Notes under the pieces: model-generated
The model's input: the letters and a program-made list of their open reading frames with translations, nothing else
The model's database searches: none
Told to the model about the DNA's origin: nothing
Made by a program: the position numbers and the translations under genes
Shown: positions 34,707 to 46,407 of the stretch, piece after piece
How the letters are laid out: each line of letters starts with the position of its first letter
How positions within the stretch are numbered: the stretch's first letter is position 1
NCBI GenBank assembly: GCA_012184525.1
Contig: WOFQ01000006.1
Location: 806,001 to 870,000 of the forward strand
Direction of reading: 5' to 3'
From: Xenoacremonium recifei
Lineage: Eukaryota; Ascomycota; Sordariomycetes; Hypocreales; Nectriaceae
DNA length: 64,000 nt

Positions 34707-35027
34707 GGCGACGGCTGTGGTGTTGTCGCTTTTCCGGTGTTCACGGTCGAAGACTGGAAGTCAGTGGTGATGTTTTTGCGCCTGGCCTCAATGGATCCCA
34801 CCGGAAAATTGTTAGGCGAGAGGGCAGGGCAACCCTAAGAGGCAATGTGTGTGTGGGAGCCACAAATGGTCCGTGCACAAAGGTGTCAGGTGACATCGCG
34901 GCCTCACCGTGGTGAGAGCGGGGAGGACCCACCAATAAACGGCCTGGTAAGCCCGATTACCTTGGGCGCGCCTCTGGGATACAGACGCGTTCTCGATGGA
35001 CCTGATCAGCAATTTGGGAGGTTGAAG
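34707..35027. promoter_or_regulatory. Shared rpl28-chl1 divergent promoter with MCB box
   Basis: 321 bp between start codons. A perfect ACGCGT at 34985-34990 lies 38 bp before the chl1 ATG, next to GGGCGCGCC. Fits G1/S control of chl1; function inferred. Confidence 0.45.
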
Positions 35028-37816
35028 ATGGCGGGAGAGCCAGTTGATGATGTGGCACACAACTTACAGAATCTCGATTTTCATCATCCTTACACACCTT
35101 ACGATGTCCAGGAAGAGTTCATGAAGACTGTCTACAATGTGCTTCAATCCGGTGACGGACAAGTCGGCATCCTTGAGAGTCCGACAGGGACTGTAAGTTC
35201 TTGGCTACATCTTGCACTAGAATGAGACCTCATGTGTGCGGTCTTGTGTTCTGTGTCATTTTTTTCCTCTATCAGAAGCTAAGCGAAAATCCCAGGGCAA
35301 ATCTCTGTCTCTGATATGTGCATCCCTAACATGGCTCCGAAACTACAAATCCACACAATTTGAGGCCTCTCTGCAATCTGCAGCAGAAAGTTACAAAGAC
35401 GAACCTGCTTGGCTTGTTGACCAGCTCTTGCGTCGGAAGCGAGAAGAGCTTCTCAGGCGGTGGGAGGAGCGTGAGCAACGGCTTGAGGCGCTTCGACTGA
35501 AAGAAAAGGCACTCGAAGAACGTGGTCATAAGCGGAGACGCATAGCAGATCACTCTCACGCTACGAACTCTCAAATTATTGACGAAGATGCCGAGTGGCT
35601 CCTAGATGACGTTGACGAAGGCGACTCTGGGCCTAATGATGCGCTTTCTGGGCTGAGTAAAGAGTCGCGAGATGTTCTCACTCGGATGGGACTGGGAGGT
35701 CGATCAGAACATCCTGAAGATGACGATATTCTTGAAGAAGAGGTCAAGGTGCGGTCACCGAGCGCATTCAGTTCGATGAATAAAGCAGTAACACATGCTA
35801 GATCTATTACACATCCAGAACTCACTCTCAACTTTCGCAATTCATCTCTGAACTCCGCCGCCCGTCGTTCCCGCCGTCAGTTCCTCGATCTCTAGCTCAC
35901 GACATGGAGAAATCGGAGGCCGTCAAGCTGCTACCACTCTCGTCTCGCCAGAAGCTTTGTATAAATCCTTCAGTTTCTCGCCTGGGATCGGTTCAAGCGA
36001 TCAATGACCGCTGTGCCGAGTTGCAACAGCCAAAAAGTGGCAAGAAATGTGCTTTTGTTCCCAAGGAGGATTTGTTGACAGAAACACACCGCTTCCGTGA
36101 TGCTGCTCTGGCAACCCTCCCAGACATTGAGGACCTGCACCAACTCGGAAAATCGCTCGCCGTTTGTCCTTATTACGCCTCTCGAACTGCTCTTCCAGGG
36201 GCGGAGATAATCACACTTCCATATCCATTGTTACTTCAGCGCAGTGCCCGAGAAGCCTTAGGCATCAAGCTTGAGGGGAATATTGTAATAATTGACGAGG
36301 CACACAACATCATGGATGCTGTAGCCAATGTCAATGCTGCAGAAATCCGATTGAGTGACTTGAAGAGGGGCAAGGGAATGTTGGGGGTCTATGTTAAGAA
36401 GTTTGGGAAGAAGCTGAAAGGCGTCAACCGAGTCAATGTTGGAAGAGTCGGGAGAGTCATAGAAGGCCTCACTGAATGGATGGAGAGTGCTCTAAAGTTA
36501 AAGGTAAGTGCTTAAGAAAACGAATTGGGCATCTAAATAACTCTTGGTAGCAGGAGCATGGCATCGTCGATCCGACGGAACTCACTCGACCCAAAGGAAT
36601 CGATCAGATCAACTTATTCGAGTTGATCAAATACATTCAAGAGTCCAAGCTGGCCTTTAAAATCGAGAGTTACGTTGCCCATGTCGAGACTGAGGCTGGC
36701 CCGACCAACACGCCAAGTAGAAGTACGCCTGTTCTTCACACCTTGGTCTCCTTCCTCGTCGCTCTCACCAATTTGAGCTCTGAAGGGCGGATATTTTATC
36801 AAAAATTGAACGCTCCGGTAACCGATATCCAGCTGTCGTATCTGCTGCTATCCCCGACGCATGCATTCTCGTCTATTGCCTCAAGCGCTCGCGCTGTCAT
36901 TTTGGCAGGAGGCACCATGTCACCCTTTGACGACTATAAAGATCATTTGTTTCCGTCTTTAGATCCCGAGAAGGTAACAACCCTCAGTTGCGGCCATGTT
37001 ATACCACCAGAGAACCTGTGTGTCTGGACGTTGGCGACAAGTCGACCTGGCATGGCACCATTTGAGTTCAGTTTTCAGCGACGTGGCGACAAAGAGATGG
37101 TGACGCAACTGGGTCTGACAATACTCAATCTTTGCTCACTGGTACCCGATGGCGTGGTAGTCTTCTTCCCCAGCTATGGGTATCTTGACGAAGTTGTTGC
37201 GACATGGCAACAAAAATCAGCAAACGGGCAAACTGTCTGGGATCGCTTGATGACGCGCAAAGCGTTATTTCGAGAATCTCGCGGCGGGTCAAGTGACGAG
37301 GTGCTGCAAGAGTACTCTCAGGCCATCCTGGGACCCGAAAGCAGCGGTAAGGGAGCTCTCCTCCTAAGTGTTGTAGGTGGGAAGATGTCGGAAGGCATCA
37401 ACTTCTCAGATCGGCTCGGCCGTTGTGTCATCGTTGTCGGACTACCTTACCCCAACATTGCCTCCCCGGACTGGAAGGCCAAGATTGAGTACATAGAGAG
37501 CACGACAGTTACGAACTTGACCGCACAGGGCCTCAGCAAAGACTCGGCAACGACACGAGCGAAGCAAGCTGCCAGAGACTTCTATGAGAACGCGTGCATG
37601 CGGGCGGTCAATCAGAGCATCGGACGTGCGATCCGACACCGAGGCGACTATGCGGCCATCGTGCTCGTGGACCGTCGGTATGGAACCGAGAGGATTCGGC
37701 ACAAGCTTCCGGGATGGATCAGAGGCGGGTTGGTTGCGGATAGCCACGAAAAGGGCCTGGGAGGACTCATGGGAGCTGTGGGAGGGTTCTTCCGCGGGAA
37801 ATCAAAGGCCTCATGA
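35028..37816 (+). CDS. chl1: Iron-sulfur DNA helicase Chl1/DDX11
   Basis: 860-aa nuclear 5'-3' helicase of the XPD/FANCJ family, needed for sister-chromatid cohesion. Exons 35028-35192, 35296-35748, 35802-36503 and 36554-37816. Walker A spans intron 1: ESPTGT joined to GKSLSLICASL. Intron 2 joins EEEVK to IYYTSRTHSQLSQF, motif Ia. Four cysteines for the 4Fe-4S cluster follow at about 258, 275, 288 and 327 (KLCINP, DRCAEL, KKCAFV, AVCPYY). The DEAH box is VIIDEAHNIMD near 370. Motifs V and VI are LLSVVGGKMSEGINFSDRLGR and NQSIGRAIRHRGDYA. Intron 3 ends in tandem acceptors TAGCAG, so one Gln may be optional. Start at 35028; the frame upstream is open but has no conserved sequence. Confidence 0.94.
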
Positions 37817-38512
37817 AGGGGCACAACCAGAACACCCGACGCATCACCTCATGGCTGAATTGGATTGCCTTATTAGGCAATTCAACAATGTCTCGTCATG
37901 GGAATTCGAGACTTTGGCTCGTTGGAGCCCTCCTTGGCGCTGCACTAAGCAATGCGCATGTCTTCACTATTTCCGGAGGCAACGCTTTGGGGTCTTCCGA
38001 CATGCAGGATGCAAGACACCTGCAGGAGCCCACAGAAGCATGCAGAAGCCCGCATCGAATGTTCGACGGCTCCGTGTTAGCCACCGCCAAAGCTGTGGAC
38101 AGCGCCTCCGGCCCGCGGCCATCCCACTACGGAGCGCATCGGCAACGATTCAGGCCATTTTGCGCCTCACGCGACTGGGTTTAGGCCGTACCATATGGTG
38201 CTTTCTTGGGTGAAGAGAACGGCACTAGAGAAGCCGCTGGTTCATTTCGCAAGTCATGATTTGCTGGAGAGCCGTTCTACTGCAGCCTTTATGCCGCAAC
38301 TAAGCACCCCGCGGCGCCATGACTCTTTAGCTAGAGTTAAACAAGGAATTTTTTTTTTTGGCCTCGGACTTGGACCACGACTCGTCGAGTCACATCACGG
38401 AGCACTCAAATATGTTTATGGGCGCCACAAGCCTCTCCTTTTGTTGTGTAAATCGCTTTCTTGACTGATCTTTTCTTTTTGGTTCTCACCTTACATTAGG
38501 TGCAGATAGAAA
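37817..38512. other. Intergenic chl1 to permease
   Basis: 696 bp with the weak secreted candidate and an 11-T run near 38349. Otherwise nothing recognised. Confidence 0.5.
37888..38184 (+). CDS. Possible small secreted protein
   Basis: 98-aa frame that begins with a plausible signal peptide (NSRLWLVGALLGAALSNA). The rest is polar and low in structure, with two Cys, and matches no family I know. It starts only 71 bp after the chl1 stop, so it may be chl1 3'-UTR by chance. Kept as a weak candidate. Confidence 0.2.
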   Translation: MSRHGNSRLWLVGALLGAALSNAHVFTISGGNALGSSDMQDARHLQEPTEACRSPHRMFDGSVLATAKAVDSASGPRPSHYGAHRQRFRPFCASRDWV

Positions 38513-40130
38513 ATGGCTACCAATGACGCTGAGAAGGGCCAGGCGCTCCCTCCGGCTCCAGCTGCCGCGGACCCCAACCATGAGCAGGACAACCACAGCG
38601 ACACAATGAGCATCAAGGCGTCTTCGATATTCCGCAAGGCTCTACGTATGGGGCGCGTGGAAGAGAAAGGCATTCAACCGCTACCTATTGAAGAGCGCAC
38701 CCTCACTCGGTTCTACAATATCTTCACGGTTTGGTTCTCTATCAATAGCAACATTCTGGGGTAAGACGGCCGAAACTCCACCGTCCCGTTGAGATAGGCG
38801 CTGACTTGACACGGGTAGTATTACTTTTGGTATGACGGGGCCCCTATACGGGTTGGGATTGAGGGATTCAGCCTTGGTCATTCTGTTCTTCTGCCTCTTG
38901 TCGACAGCTGCGCCGGCGTACCTCGCCACCTTTGGCCCCAAGACAGGCATGAGACAAATGATCCAGGCTAGATATAGCTTCGGGTACGTCTCTCAAACAA
39001 CAACCTTCAGCCGAGCTAACTAAGATTCTCGTAGCCGATACTTGGTTTCTATTCCTGTACTGCTGAACCTGGCTACCCTCGCTGGCTTCGTTGTCATCAT
39101 TTATGTCGTTGGTGGACAGTGCCTCTCCGCCGTCTCAGGCGGCTCGATGACTCCTGACGTGGGGATTGTCATTATCGGCATTCTCTCTCTGCTCATCTCC
39201 TTCTGCGGCTTCAAAGTCCTTCACTACTATGAATCGTACGCATTCATTCCCGCTATTATTGCCATCACCATCGCAACGGGGTGTGGCGGATCACAACTGA
39301 AGAATCAGGCCGCCCCTGAAACGCCAGCCACACCCGCAATGATCCTCAGTTTCGGCATGATCGTTGCGAGCTATCAAATTCCTTGGGCCGCCATTGCTAG
39401 TGACCTCACAACCTACTTTGACCCCAAGGTCCCCTCGTGGCGCGTCTTTGCCTACACTTATCTGGGCCTCGTCATCCCTACCATCGTCCTGATGACCCTT
39501 GGGGCTGCCATTCAGGGTGCAATCCCCAATGTCCCCGACTGGTCGGCTGCCAACGATGAAACTGGTTTGGGAGGTGTTTTTGTCGCGATGTTAAGCTCTG
39601 TTGGCGGCTTCGGCAAATTCGTTGTGGTGATTCTGGCTCTGACACTGTTGGGAAACACAGCTGGCACCATGTACGCCATCACGCTCAACTTTCAGACACT
39701 GATTCCAGGCCTCATTAAGATCCCGCGTTACGCTTTCGCCATCGTCGTCACCGTCATCGTCATCCCTGTCGCCATCAAGGCCGAGAGCAACTTCTTCGAC
39801 AACTTGGAGAATTTCGTCGCCTTGATCGGTTATTGGTCTGCCTCATTTGTTGGCATCATTGTGGTTGAGCATCTCGTCTTCCGCCACGGCGACTACTCTT
39901 CCTATGATCAGGCTATCTGGAATGTAGCCGAGCGACTACCTCTTGGTGTGGCGGCCATTGGTGCCGGCGTCATTTGCTATGCTTTGGTGGTTCCCTGCAT
40001 GGCCCAGATCTGGTGGACCGGCCCGCTGGCTGAAAAATCTGGAGATATTGGGTTTGAAATCGCCTTTGCGATGAGCTCATTGTTTTACGTCCCATTTCGG
40101 TACATAGAGAAGAGGCTCACAGGAAGGTGA
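38513..40130 (+). CDS. NCS1 purine-cytosine permease (Fcy2/FcyB type)
   Basis: 502-aa plasma-membrane transporter for cytosine and purines by proton symport. Exons 38513-38760, 38819-38983 and 39035-40130, with introns of 58 and 51 nt, both splitting Gly codons. A cytosolic N-tail ends IEERTLTRFYNIFTVWFSIN, then helix 1 runs NILGITFGMTGPLYGLGLRD, the Fcy-clade signature. GPKTGMRQMIQARYSFGRYL follows at helix 3. About 12 hydrophobic segments are visible, with WAAIASDLTTYFDPKVPSWR in the middle and EHLVFRHGDYSSYDQAIW before the last helices. The C-terminus is short and basic (RYIEKRLTGR). Substrate is assigned from family only. Confidence 0.9.
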
Positions 40131-41421
40131 TGGGTGAGAAGTTTTGCCATGGTGGCCTCAACGCCCCGACCACATATAGAGGCGGCATCAGGAGCTATGA
40201 TGTGAGCCACAGCGTCTAAAGATATCCAAAGAAGTGATACGGATGATATAAACTATATAATATGATGAATAGATACGTCTTCAACATATCCATAGCTTTG
40301 TAGGATGCTTGGATTGAGTGAGTCAAATTAAAAGGATCACATTAAGTGGACTGATTCATTATCAAGCGGTAACTGCAAGTAGAGTTCGCAGCAACGTGTC
40401 TGAGTTTTTTATCCAGATCCCTTGAGAATATTCAAAAGATTGATGTGACACATAATGAATCAAGATTTTTCTTGGTGGCACCAGTTTGTAGTTTTCATTG
40501 CCCGTAGAGGTCGAGGACCCAGAGAATCATTCAATCTTCTGCTATACTTACCACTCCTTTTCTTCGTTAAGATTAAAGAATAGAGTTCTCGCTCCTATTT
40601 ACCATATCTGCAAAAGTGTGTTACATGGTCAGAGAGTTTCGGAGGCTTGAGACCCCAATGTCATTCGTTTCATTGGCAGCTGTCATTCCAAATCGACGCC
40701 TTGTGATGGACCGTGTTCTTCCTTAGAAGATCCTGACATAAATAGATTGTTGCGATTACATGGTCTCTTCAGGACAAAGAGAACTTCATATAGGGGCCGA
40801 AAATCGGCTAAATTAGAAAGAACTTTTCAACACCTGAAGCTGACTTCAGAGTCCTTATTTGACACTAACCCGCGGGGCTTCCTCTACCCTTGGTATTTCT
40901 GCTCCTTAGTTGACCAAGTAGTACGATATGATGCTAATTGTTTTGAATTATAGTTTCTAAGAAGTTTAATACTCCAAGCCATCACAACTCAAAAGTATCT
41001 TGATGTTTGTTCGAGGCCTCACTGAAACCTTGCTAGCGGAGATCTTTCTGGGCCTTTCTATCTAACCTTTTGATACTCAAAAAGAGACATAAGGGTCCTG
41101 TCTGAAAAACAACATATAAAGCCTGCCGCGCTCCCTCTGAGAGAGACCATAATCTTGAACTCCGCTTCCATCATCCATTACAGAGAAAGCTTGTTTGAAA
41201 AACACATATAATCCCCTCGACCCCCCAACTTCTGAGAAATATTCTTTCTCTTTCAAACATTCGAACACATCGTACACTTCTCTCGCTCACGTCAATCAAT
41301 CTCTCGGTATCAGCTCCCAGCTCTCTCACAGCTATCAGCCCTGTGCCTACTTCTACTCTCAGCTTCCAGCACCATCACACTTTCTTCTACCCTCATCATC
41401 TCTGATATTCATCTCATCAAT
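40131..41421. other. Intergenic, AT-rich
   Basis: 1.3 kb, AT-rich at 40.2-41.1 kb, with no recognised gene. It ends in the promoter of the 232-aa protein: TATAAA at 41115-41120 and a pyrimidine-rich leader to the ATG. Confidence 0.5.
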
Positions 41422-42208
41422 ATGTCTGCTCTCAAAGGCATCTTCGATTTCCCTTCTCCGAAGGAGGATTCCAGCACCGCTCGAAAGGAGGTCCAGGCTC
41501 AGATCTTGGCCAACCGGGAACTGCACAAGAAGGATTTCGAGAAGTTTCGACGAGACATCAGTGAGAATGTCACGAACGCCACCATTACCTTCGATCCTAG
41601 CCAGCCGGCATTGAGCCTTGAAGCCATGATCCGCAAGGTTAGTATCCCCTTTTGGTCCCCTCAAACTTTGAGGATTACCGCCCCTTCTCTATAAGTGTCA
41701 TCGGCAGAGCTAACCCATTTTATAGTCATCATTGAGCGAATATCGTGAAAAAGTCGCCAGTATTCTTGAGGACTGGAAGCAGTGCTCTGATTGGCTTGCT
41801 TACCGCTCTTATCTGGCTTACACCGTCTCTCGGGCCCCATGGACTAATCGATCTGACGAATCTTTCAACCGCAAATCTGACATCATGGTCCCTTTCCATC
41901 CTTCCTCCAAGGGCCAGTCCGTCAAGAACGGCATGGCCACCCGTCTCGCCTGTGTGCACCGCTCCGAGTCGAGCCTCTTCAAGTTGCATTGCTACTTATT
42001 CCGCAAGGAACAAGAGAGACGGGCCAAGGCCTACCACGAGACCTGGAAGCTTCTTGAGGATGAGTTCGCCAACGTCCTCGACACGGCATCCATCAAGTCC
42101 GTCCGTGAATGGGTCCACAATCAGGGAGGCTTCAGTATCAAGGAGGCCTTCGACATCGACATGGACATCACTGGGCGCACTCTCGCTCTGGATCGTCGAT
42201 TTACATAG
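41422..42208 (+). CDS. Unrecognised 232-aa cytosolic protein
   Basis: Two exons, 41422-41637 and 41726-42208, with an 88-nt GT-AG intron between Lys and Ser codons. I do not recognise the family. The protein is hydrophilic, rich in Lys, Arg and Glu, with no signal peptide or membrane helix. Exon 1 is probably helical (RKEVQAQILANRELHKKDFEKFRRD). Exon 2 has several Trp (LEDWKQCSDWLAYRSYL, APWTNRSDE, YHETWKLLEDEF, VREWVHNQGGF) and ends in DMDITGRTLALDRRF. The codon pattern, TATA box and clear intron support a real, expressed gene. It could be a lineage-specific Pezizomycotina protein. Confidence 0.75.
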
Positions 42209-43047
42209 GTTGAAACACTTGTTCTTGGATTTGAGAGGCTTGAGCCGGTGTACAAAAGAGACTGTACTTCTAGGAATACCCAGCGTTGATTTTTTATGTT
42301 ACAGAACCTGTATTTTTATTTCCACCCGTGTACTGTTATGATTGGAGGAATGGAAAGTCACAGAGTGACACTCTTGGAGGACTAAATGGAAGGGACGGCG
42401 CCTGGGTGGAGGATGTGCAAACCCTGTAGATAGGTAGATAGCCTCTTTGAGGAAATGAAAGGTATAACAGTATTCCTTCCCAATCCTGGCAATCCATTGT
42501 GAATTTATTATGAGGGCAGCCGATAGACCAACAAAAATCCACAATTTACGGAGATACGTCACCTCGTCGAAGGTTTGCGGCAGCTCCGTAGCGACGGGAG
42601 GCTCAAACTGCAAGAACGAATTTGATGATTCTTGGGCCAACTACTCCTGATCTCAGGGAAACGGCCAGAGAAGCAAGCACAATGTCTGTCTTGGTTTTTT
42701 TATCGCTCCTCCACGGGAATTACGTGGGTGTCTATCCGGGAATGCCGTCATCAAGTCTGGGGCTGTGATGTACCTAGGTGATTGCATGATTTCGTGCCAG
42801 GTCATGGGGAAGTGCATCTTCCTTCTCAGACTTTTCCGGCATGGTCCTTCCTAAGTTGTACCTACCTCTCTGATCCATACCTACTTCCCTCATATCTACT
42901 TCTCCAAGGTAGCACCTACCTTGCTAAGGTGCCCGGTGTCAACAACACAACTCCTCCTCGGTGCCCGTCTCTTCTCCTTTTCTTCTTCCATCATAGACTT
43001 ATCACCTCCCGTGCAGCTCTTCACAGCCAGACTTTTATATCTTTACC
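42209..43047. promoter_or_regulatory. Intergenic with ACCTAC-motif cluster
   Basis: 839 bp. Three ACCTAC copies on the plus strand at 42859-42867, 42878-42884 and 42914-42920, 130-190 bp before the next ATG, with CCTAGG nearby at about 42773. Probably regulatory for the repeat protein. Confidence 0.4.
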
Positions 43048-43664
43048 ATGTCGTTCATCCAACAATTCATTGCCAGTCAGGCAGCCAACGCTGACTTGAT
43101 CATGGACTGCGTGCCGCTCGCTACGGATCCTGACAATCTTACTTGCAGCCTTGTCGGCGTCTCCCTGACGCCATCTCCAACGGCAACGGTCACAGTCACA
43201 GCTACTGCACCTGTCGCAGCCAACCCCGGTTCAGGACAAACAACTGGCCCAGGTGAGAAAACATTTCGCCTTCTTGGCTGACCATAATCGCTAAAATTAT
43301 TACAGTTGTACCAACGCTTCCAATCCCAACGCCACCGAGTACTGTGTCTGCAGTGCCCATACCCAACCAGCCGACGATCACACCTGTGCCCATCCCCCGG
43401 CCGACTGTCACACCTGTGCCTATTCCCCAGCCGACTGTCACTGTCACTGTACCCAAGCCGACCGTTACTCTACCCCGGCCAACTATTCCTCTATCCCTGC
43501 CTCCTATCATCGTGCCTACACCTCGGCCCACCATCATCGTACCTACACCAAAGCCACCCACAAATAACAACGCCGCTGTTGCTACCCTCAATGTTCAGAA
43601 ACTCCTTGCTATCATGCCGCTAGTCCTCATGGCGTTTGCCGGCCTTTCGGCGGTATCACCCTAA
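43048..43664 (+). CDS. Pro/Thr/Val-repeat protein with hydrophobic C-tail
   Basis: 187 aa from exons 43048-43252 and 43306-43664; the 53-nt intron splits a Val codon. After about 40 residues with two Cys (IMDCVPLA, LTCSLVG) comes a low-complexity stretch of imperfect repeats: PVPIPRPTVT, PVPIPQPTVT, VTVPKPTVTL, IIVPTPRPT, IIVPTPKPP. It ends NNNAAVA plus a 15-20-residue hydrophobic tail, which looks like a GPI-anchor signal (small residues, spacer, hydrophobic end). No N-terminal signal peptide is visible, which conflicts with a GPI wall protein; a missed upstream exon or tail anchoring would explain it. Thr and Pro density suggests heavy O-glycosylation if secreted. Family unknown. Confidence 0.65.
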
Positions 43665-44888
43665 TCTATCAACGCTCGAAAGCAGGGGATTTCAGAGGGA
43701 GCGTGATGAGGAAAACTGGAAGGATAATGGGCATCCGAATCGGTATCATAGCTGGTTGACTGGCTTCTGTCGCCGGAGACGAGTCGGACAGATTGGAAAA
43801 TACCGACGCTGATGGGGGTCATGATTGTTACCGTTGTTAATATTACTCACGAACATGGTTAGGACAACGCACTGAATAGATCTTTATCTTCAGTACCAGA
43901 TGATGGAGTTGAGTTCAGCCTCCTTTTCAGTGATTCCAGCAAAACAGCCCAACTGCACACAGAAATTCTACGATTTCTTCTTTACTCGTAGTAGATATGC
44001 CGTTATTTCGACCCAGATCCTAAATCACGAACATCTGCCAACACTAGCCTCAGTGCAAAGAGAGTGCCAGCCAGTCAGAGGCGGTGCTCTTTCGCGGGAT
44101 GAAAGTGTGCCGTCTTCAGTCTCGAATTGCCGTGGCTTGTCTGCGTTGTGATTAAATCAGCAAAGCACAATCAACCAACCAAACATTCATATCACTGAGA
44201 GCCCGATCCCTCCTCTCATTGTCCCCCAGAATTGGAGTGTGTTTATGATAGATCTCCTGTGGAGTGACGTTGGAAGTGCGCCAAGAGATGGGCTGACGGC
44301 ACGGGCTGCGACGGTGATGTCACGGTATCGCTGGACGCAACCCACGGCGGTTTCATCGTCCCACGAAATGATGCTACCGTATCACAGAAAATGGCGGAGT
44401 TTTCGTCAACTCCGTCCTCCCGCACGGCGCATGCTAAACGAGGATCAGTTCCGCCAGTAACGAAAGGCCTCGCCTCTTATTATTAGCAGGCGGATCCTCG
44501 CACAGGACGGGGTAGCCGACGACACTACTCCGTAAGCCCCTCGCATTTACCAAGATCCCTACGGTTTTGCTGCAGAGAACCGTTTCTACTGGCTGAATCA
44601 CCATTGCGGCTTGAAAGTCAATTCAATTGGACCGCATTCCGCGATCTGACTCACGCCCGATTATCTTCGGAAGGATGAAACTAAAGCGGAGGGAGATCAG
44701 CCAACACCCAAGACCCCTCCCGAAGCCAGCACTGTCCAGATCACGCCTTACGCACTGTACATTTTCGTTCCTCAGGCTACCTTATAAGAGTCCCCCAGGC
44801 TGCCCTCTTATCCTACCCTCCTCTTCCCCATCAAACTCCAGGCGGCCATCGTCTTCCCGCCCACCCGCTCTCCTCTTCTCCCTTCCAG
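43665..44888. other. Intergenic, repeat-protein 3' flank and bZIP leader
   Basis: 1.2 kb. A GC-rich leader begins near 44480. TTATAAG at about 44781 may be a TATA box. No convincing gene. Confidence 0.45.
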
Positions 44889-45786
44889 GCAACTAGGCCT
44901 CTCTCTTCGCGGGGAGGCGCCCGTACTCTGAATCCATGGCTGCAGCGTGCTCATCCGCCGCCTGCTGCGTTCGTCTCATCATGGCCTACTACCAGCCGCA
45001 GCAACTCCGGAGCGCCATCGAGCCACCGTGGTGATGACTTTTCCTCCGACCAACACCAAGAAAATGACCTCCTCTTCTCGCATTCGTATAATCATCTTCA
45101 GGACCTGCCGAGTTTCGTTGCCAATCAGAGACAAGCGACATCTGTCTCCCCCGAGCTTTTGTTTGTCGGTGACTTCAATCTGGACTTCGAGAGTGTTGTC
45201 ACAGGTGGTGAGGACGTGCCTGAGTTGTTTGCGGGCTTGGATGTGCCCGGCTTGCCCATCATGGGTGAGACGTCGCCGGTTGGGATGAGTGGTAAGTCAT
45301 GGACGATTGCTATCCTGCTCAATTGATACGACGCTGACCTGTTTTCCAGAGGAATCACTCTCCCATGATCCACAAGCGCAATCACAACTCCTGGACCTCA
45401 CCACCACCACTACCTACCAACACCCTCTGGTGTCTCACGCCACAACTACAGCTTCAACGACAACCACCACCGCCACCCAGGACCCATCGTCTCTTTTCTC
45501 CTGCTTCCCTTCCAATCCAGCCTCTTCAGCGTCTCCCACTTCCACCACCTCATCCAGCCACAAGCGCGCACTTCCTCAAGACGCCGAATCTGCCGAAACG
45601 GTGGCCCTGAAGCGTCAGCGCAACACGCTTGCCGCGCGCAAATATCGCCAGAAGCGCCTCGATCGCATTGCCGACCTAGAGGCTGCTCTGGCTGCCATGA
45701 CTGGTGAACGTGACGACTTGCGCCTCAAATTGGCCCGACGCGAGGCCGAGGTGGATGCCTTGCGGGAGATGCTCAACAAGAAATGA
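44889..45786 (+). CDS. bZIP transcription factor, start unresolved
   Basis: Nuclear bZIP factor of the Gcn4/Jun-like type. Visible coding is up to 45291 and 45350-45786, joined by a 58-nt intron that gives PVGMS then EESLSHDPQ. The basic region is ALKRQRNTLAARKYRQKR; a zipper of about four heptads follows (DRIADLEAALAAMTGERDDL, then LKLARREAEVDALREML). Between lie Thr/Ser-rich and acidic parts (PELLFVGDFNLDFESVV, GGEDVPELFAGLDVPGLP), a likely activation domain. The reading frame is open upstream to 44679 but has no ATG before 45261, so an upstream exon (possible acceptor at 44888), a non-AUG start or an indel is needed. A short overlapping frame (ATG at 44936 and 44981) ends at 45032 and could be a uORF. 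Confidence 0.8.
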
Positions 45787-46276
45787 TGCGGCCTTGGGAT
45801 GCGGGGGTGGTTTTCTTGCAAGTCTTGGTGATGGAACTTACCAGCTGGCCCTGAAAGATGATTTTATGAACGAGGAGAATGGTTTACAGAGGAAAAAGTC
45901 GTTCATTACCCGGTATTGTTGGCGTGTCGACATAAACTGCGTTTGGGGAATCTATGCGTGTTACGACCAAAAGGTTACGTTAGCTTTGATGTTTAATTCC
46001 AATGTTTTTTTAACAGACTCAGATATACTGTGTGCTCAGACGATGTCGTTCTCTTCCTGAAATTAGTGCGACTCATAGGTTTGTCGTCAGATTCCGTTTC
46101 TCTCTTCATCCACACGAGCCTAAATTTGTTCACGCCACCCTGTGGCCGCTTTGGGGAAGTCTTACATCAATGGTGAAATGTTTGATCATGTGTCTGTCTG
46201 ATTGGATCTAGACTGCTTGCTGGCGATGACTCTTCATGACTCTTCGGCATGAACAACGACGCCTCAAACTTGAAGT

Positions 46277-46283
46277 TATATAA
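46277..46283 (+). promoter_or_regulatory. TATA box before a small spliced frame
   Basis: TATATAA followed by a C/T-rich leader of about 120 nt to an ATG at 46408. Looks like a genuine core promoter. Confidence 0.4.
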
Positions 46284-46407
46284 GTCATCCCCTCTTCTGT
46301 TGTGTTACCATCATCTCTCCTCACCTCCGACCACTGCTACACTTCGTTGGTTCATCCTCATCCGCATCTTCCTCATTCACCCTCATCTCCGACCATACTG
46401 ACGAAAT

